Shown piece by piece: positions 4,725-7,108 of a DNA stretch of 7,108 nt. The DNA comes from Pseudomonadota bacterium (GTDB lineage: Bacteria; Pseudomonadota; Alphaproteobacteria; ATCC43930; CGMCC-115725). Made by a program: the position numbers and the translations under genes. The DNA lies in NCBI GenBank assembly GCA_021790295.1, contig JAJYIC010000075.1, positions 2,279 to 9,386 on the forward strand. The letters are read 5' to 3'. The notes below the pieces were generated by a model. It was given only the letters and a program-made list of their open reading frames with translations. It ran no database searches and was not told where the DNA came from. Positions within the stretch are counted from its first letter, which is position 1. Each line of letters starts with the position of its first letter.

Positions 4725-6452
4725 CTAGTCGGCCGCCGTCTTTCGCGGCTCGCGGCGCACCGCCCAGCGCACCGTTGCCCCTTCCGGCGCCACGCTCCCG
4801 CTCAAGATCACCTGCTGGGTCTTTTGCGCCCGCCCCGAACCGAGATAAACGCTTTCCCCGAGGCTCATCTCCGCTCCGGCCGCGCGCAGGCGCCACAATG
4901 CCCCGCTCTGAAGGCGCAAAAGAACCGCTTTGCGGTCGTCGCTGAGCGAGGCTTCGACCGCCGGATGGAGGTGGAAGCGCACGGCAAAACGCGCTCCGGG
5001 AAGCCCGCTCAAACGGTCTTCGCCGCGCAGGTCTTCCCCGTCGGCGGAAAGAAAAAGCTGGCGCGCGTAGCCGAGCCCGAAACGTTCGCGATAGCCGTCA
5101 TGGGAGGCCGCGATCCATTGCTGTCCCTTGTCTTCGGCCCGTTCCGCCGTGACCGCGCGCGGCACGCGGCCGATCGTGCCGTCCTTCCTGATTTCGACCG
5201 AGTTGGTATCGGCGACCACCAGAACCGAATGCGCGGCGCTCGCCCGCGCGACCGCCTGCCAGCTCGCGTTGGGGCCGCGGTAGGCGCCGCAATTGACGAC
5301 GATGCGCTCGCGTTCGTGGCTGAATTCGAAAGAAAGAGGCCCGGCATGAGCCTCTTCGTCGTACCCTTCGGGGGGCGGCTTGCCGGTGTCGACGAGAAGC
5401 AGGCTTTTGCCGATTTCGAGGCGCTGGAAGCCGCTTTCGGGAGCGTTCGCGGGCGCGCGCCCTTTGGCTTCCGAGCGCGTCAGGACAAGATCGATCAAAA
5501 CCCCATCCTCTTCGAGAGAGCCGTTGAACAAGGCGAGACGCCGGTCACCATGACGGAAAAAGCGCAACATCGGCGCCATCCGTTCGATCGCCTCGTCGAG
5601 AGGGCGCGGGACGACGAAACGGATCGCGCGCAAGGTTGCGCGGATATCGCCGAGATCCTGCAAAACCCGAAGCTGAAGGGAGGGGTTGCGCGAAATATGG
5701 CCGCCGTCGCTGCGGATCTGCAAAGCGATTTCGCGTTCGAGCGCGGCAACGGCGCGGGAGAGATGAGGTTCGCGCCCGCCGAAGGCGGCGATCCCGGCGA
5801 TGAGCCCTTTGAGGCCGACGAGCCGCGCCCTTCCGCGGGACTGCGAAGCGGCGGTCGAGGCGAGGTGGCCGAGCTGGTTGGCAAGGCTCGACAACGCCTT
5901 CTGGCGCAACGGCTCGTCCTCGCCGCGACGCAAAATCTCGTCGAGATAGGTGAGCCAGGCAAAAATTCGCGTCCCCAAAACATCGGAGCGCCAGGCGAGA
6001 GGATGGGAAAGGGTCTCTTCGCCAAGCCAGGAGGCGAGGAGTTCGCGCGCCTTGTCGCGGCCCGCGCCTTCGCCGGCGAGAAGATCGGCAAGCCAACCGA
6101 AACCGTGCCAGGCGCAAAGCCACTCGGGGCTCGCGGCGGGCGGAAACCATAACGGCGAAGGGTTGCGCAGCAACTCGCCGTCGAATTCGAGGTCCCCGGC
6201 AAGAATCTGGCGGCCGCGCGGAGCGTCCCCCGGCCAAGTTTGCCCGACCCTGACCCTCAGTTCGGCGCCGCCGAGCCCGATAAGGCGCCGGCGGTAAAAG
6301 GCGCGCACCGCGCCCTGCCACGCCGCACCCGTAAGGCCGCGCGCGCCGCCGCGACCCGCGGCGTTCCTCGAAACGCTCACCCCTTTCCCCTCGGCGTCGA
6401 AATCCGCGGCGCCGCGGAAAGGCGCATCGAACATGCGGTCGGCGGTGCGCAC
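4725..6452 (-). CDS. Heparinase II/III family protein
   Basis: This complete frame encodes 575 residues from GTG at 6452. The family pairs an N-terminal alpha/alpha-toroid with a C-terminal beta-sandwich and includes polysaccharide lyases; the alphaproteobacterial members have no settled substrate. Around residues 100-300 lies the helical part, with SPEWLCAWHGFGWLADL and the SDGGHISRNPSLQLRVLQDL stretch. The C-terminal domain (about 300-565) has FEFSHERERIVVNCGAYRGP, then WQAVARASAAHSVLVVADTNS, HDGYRERFGLGYAR and VRFHLHP. No signal peptide is visible, which is odd for an exported lyase. The start is uncertain: alternatives are ATG 6434 and GTG 6380 (551 residues, after GAGGGGAAAGG), and family similarity begins only near residue 40. 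The AGGAA near 6470 suits an out-of-frame ATG at 6460 better. It lies 77 bp after rsmB in the same direction, a familiar pairing in Hyphomicrobiales. Confidence 0.88.
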   Translation of the reverse strand: MRTADRMFDAPFRGAADFDAEGKGVSVSRNAAGRGGARGLTGAAWQGAVRAFYRRRLIGLGGAELRVRVGQTWPGDAPRGRQILAGDLEFDGELLRNPSPLWFPPAASPEWLCAWHGFGWLADLLAGEGAGRDKARELLASWLGEETLSHPLAWRSDVLGTRIFAWLTYLDEILRRGEDEPLRQKALSSLANQLGHLASTAASQSRGRARLVGLKGLIAGIAAFGGREPHLSRAVAALEREIALQIRSDGGHISRNPSLQLRVLQDLGDIRATLRAIRFVVPRPLDEAIERMAPMLRFFRHGDRRLALFNGSLEEDGVLIDLVLTRSEAKGRAPANAPESGFQRLEIGKSLLLVDTGKPPPEGYDEEAHAGPLSFEFSHERERIVVNCGAYRGPNASWQAVARASAAHSVLVVADTNSVEIRKDGTIGRVPRAVTAERAEDKGQQWIAASHDGYRERFGLGYARQLFLSADGEDLRGEDRLSGLPGARFAVRFHLHPAVEASLSDDRKAVLLRLQSGALWRLRAAGAEMSLGESVYLGSGRAQKTQQVILSGSVAPEGATVRWAVRREPRKTAAD

Positions 6453-6484
6453 GGGCTCATGACGCTTCCTAACAATTCACGGAG

Positions 6485-6500
6485 AAAGCCGCAAGGCGGC
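6485..6500 (-). terminator. Short terminator-like hairpin after rsmB
   Basis: On the minus strand the transcript would read GCCGC-CTT-GCGGC followed by TTTCTCC. The 5-bp GC stem with a short, impure T-run lies 30 bases past the rsmB stop and before the heparinase-like gene. It could attenuate read-through, but it is weak and may be only a small hairpin. Confidence 0.35.
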
Positions 6501-6529
6501 CCTGCCCCGATCACGCGCGCGAGGAGCCG

Positions 6530-7108
6530 CTAAAGCTTGACGAGCCGCGCGCCATAAAAGCCGTCGAGGCCGTCGTATTCGGGAAGGTGGCAGGGGAGCG
6601 TGCGCAGATCGCCCTCGAGCGTCAGCCAATCTTTATTGATCCCGCCTTCGCCCGGCGCGATCGGCCGGCGTTCGGCCGGCGCGCCTTTTTCGAGCAAAGA
6701 GGCGATCCGCAGCTGGCCCTCTTGCGGTTCGAGAGAGCAGGTGCAATAGACGAGCGTGCCGCCCGGCCGCAACATTTCGAGCGCAGCCCGGAGCAGGTTT
6801 TCCTGAACCGCCGCAAGGCGGGCGACATCCTCGGGAACCTTCAGATGCGGCACGTCGGGATGGCGGCGGATCGCACCCGTCGTCGTGCAGGGAGCATCGA
6901 GCAGAACCGCATCGGCCGCGCTGAGCGGCCGCCACGAAAGGGCGTCGACGGCCACGGCCTCGATCTGCAAGCCGAGCCTCTCCAGATTGGTTACAAGCCT
7001 TTCGAGACGGCGCGGGGAGCGGTCTATCGCCGTCACCCGGGCTCCGGCGAGGGCAAGCTGGGCGGTCTTTCCGCCCGGCGCCGCGCACAGGTCGATGACC
7101 TCGCGCCC
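6530..7108 (-). CDS. rsmB: 16S rRNA (cytosine-C5) methyltransferase RsmB, C-terminal catalytic part (runs off the right edge)
   Basis: RsmB (Sun/Fmu) methylates a cytosine of 16S rRNA with S-adenosylmethionine, acting in the cytoplasm. The minus-strand frame is open from the right edge, where the window ends on a codon boundary, to the TAG at 6532-6530: 192 residues. The SAM-binding motif I is complete (DLCAAPGGKTAQLALAGARV). Motif IV, DAPCTTTGAIRRHPD, and motif VI, GGTLVYCTCSLEPQEGQ, carry the two conserved cysteines of RNA m5C enzymes; the TCS cysteine is the expected nucleophile and the PC cysteine releases the product. The C-terminus, DGFYGARLVKL, is typical. The N-terminal NusB-like RNA-binding domain must lie beyond the window. 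RsmB is favoured over other m5C RNA methyltransferases by the RRHPD motif and by the adjacent heparinase II/III gene. Confidence 0.9.
   Translation of the reverse strand, partial: GREVIDLCAAPGGKTAQLALAGARVTAIDRSPRRLERLVTNLERLGLQIEAVAVDALSWRPLSAADAVLLDAPCTTTGAIRRHPDVPHLKVPEDVARLAAVQENLLRAALEMLRPGGTLVYCTCSLEPQEGQLRIASLLEKGAPAERRPIAPGEGGINKDWLTLEGDLRTLPCHLPEYDGLDGFYGARLVKL

Noticed and set aside
4824..6152. Plus-strand open frame of 442 codons
   Set aside because: It lies entirely antisense to the heparinase II/III gene, whose motifs are clear; the plus-strand translation has no recognisable domain.
1..7108. tRNA or rRNA genes
   Set aside because: No tRNA TPsiC-like GTTCRANYC segment with a matching cloverleaf and no rRNA stretch was noticed by eye; short or unusual RNAs could be missed.

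Overview
The window is GC-rich DNA whose gene content fits an alphaproteobacterium of the Hyphomicrobiales (Rhizobiales), possibly near the Beijerinckiaceae/Methylocystaceae. The pointers are an aerobic-type cobaltochelatase CobN, an rsmB-heparinase II/III pair, and an integrase fragment of a type I associate with rhizobial mobile elements. The placement is inference from gene content and style; no rRNA is present.

Layout. (1) 1-1384, minus: the N-terminal 461 codons of cobN, running off the left edge. (2) 1385-2175, minus: a decayed mobile-element remnant. It contains the first ~86 residues of a tyrosine recombinase and, upstream, a small gene of unknown function that seems to have lost its middle. 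Together they give a misleading chimeric open frame. (3) 2176-2670: no convincing gene, but several palindromes. (4) 2671-3135, minus: an intact small cupin. (5) 3136-3526: a spacer holding two inverted copies of a palindromic repeat. (6) 3527-4717, plus: a complete CaiB/BaiF (class III) CoA-transferase. (7) 4725-6452, minus: a complete heparinase II/III-family protein, convergent with the transferase across 7 bp. (8) 6530-7108, minus: the C-terminal catalytic part of the rRNA methyltransferase RsmB, running off the right edge.

The two edges look like ordinary chromosome: vitamin B12 synthesis on the left, and rRNA methylation plus the heparinase-like gene on the right. The middle (about 1.4-3.5 kb) looks like an insertion scar, with truncated recombination genes, palindromes, a paired repeat and a lone cupin. 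The genes do not form one pathway.

I did not find a convincing new biological system. The items most worth a second look are the paired inverted repeats at 3159-3448, the integrase relic directly upstream of cobN, and the hairpins at 2222-2487.
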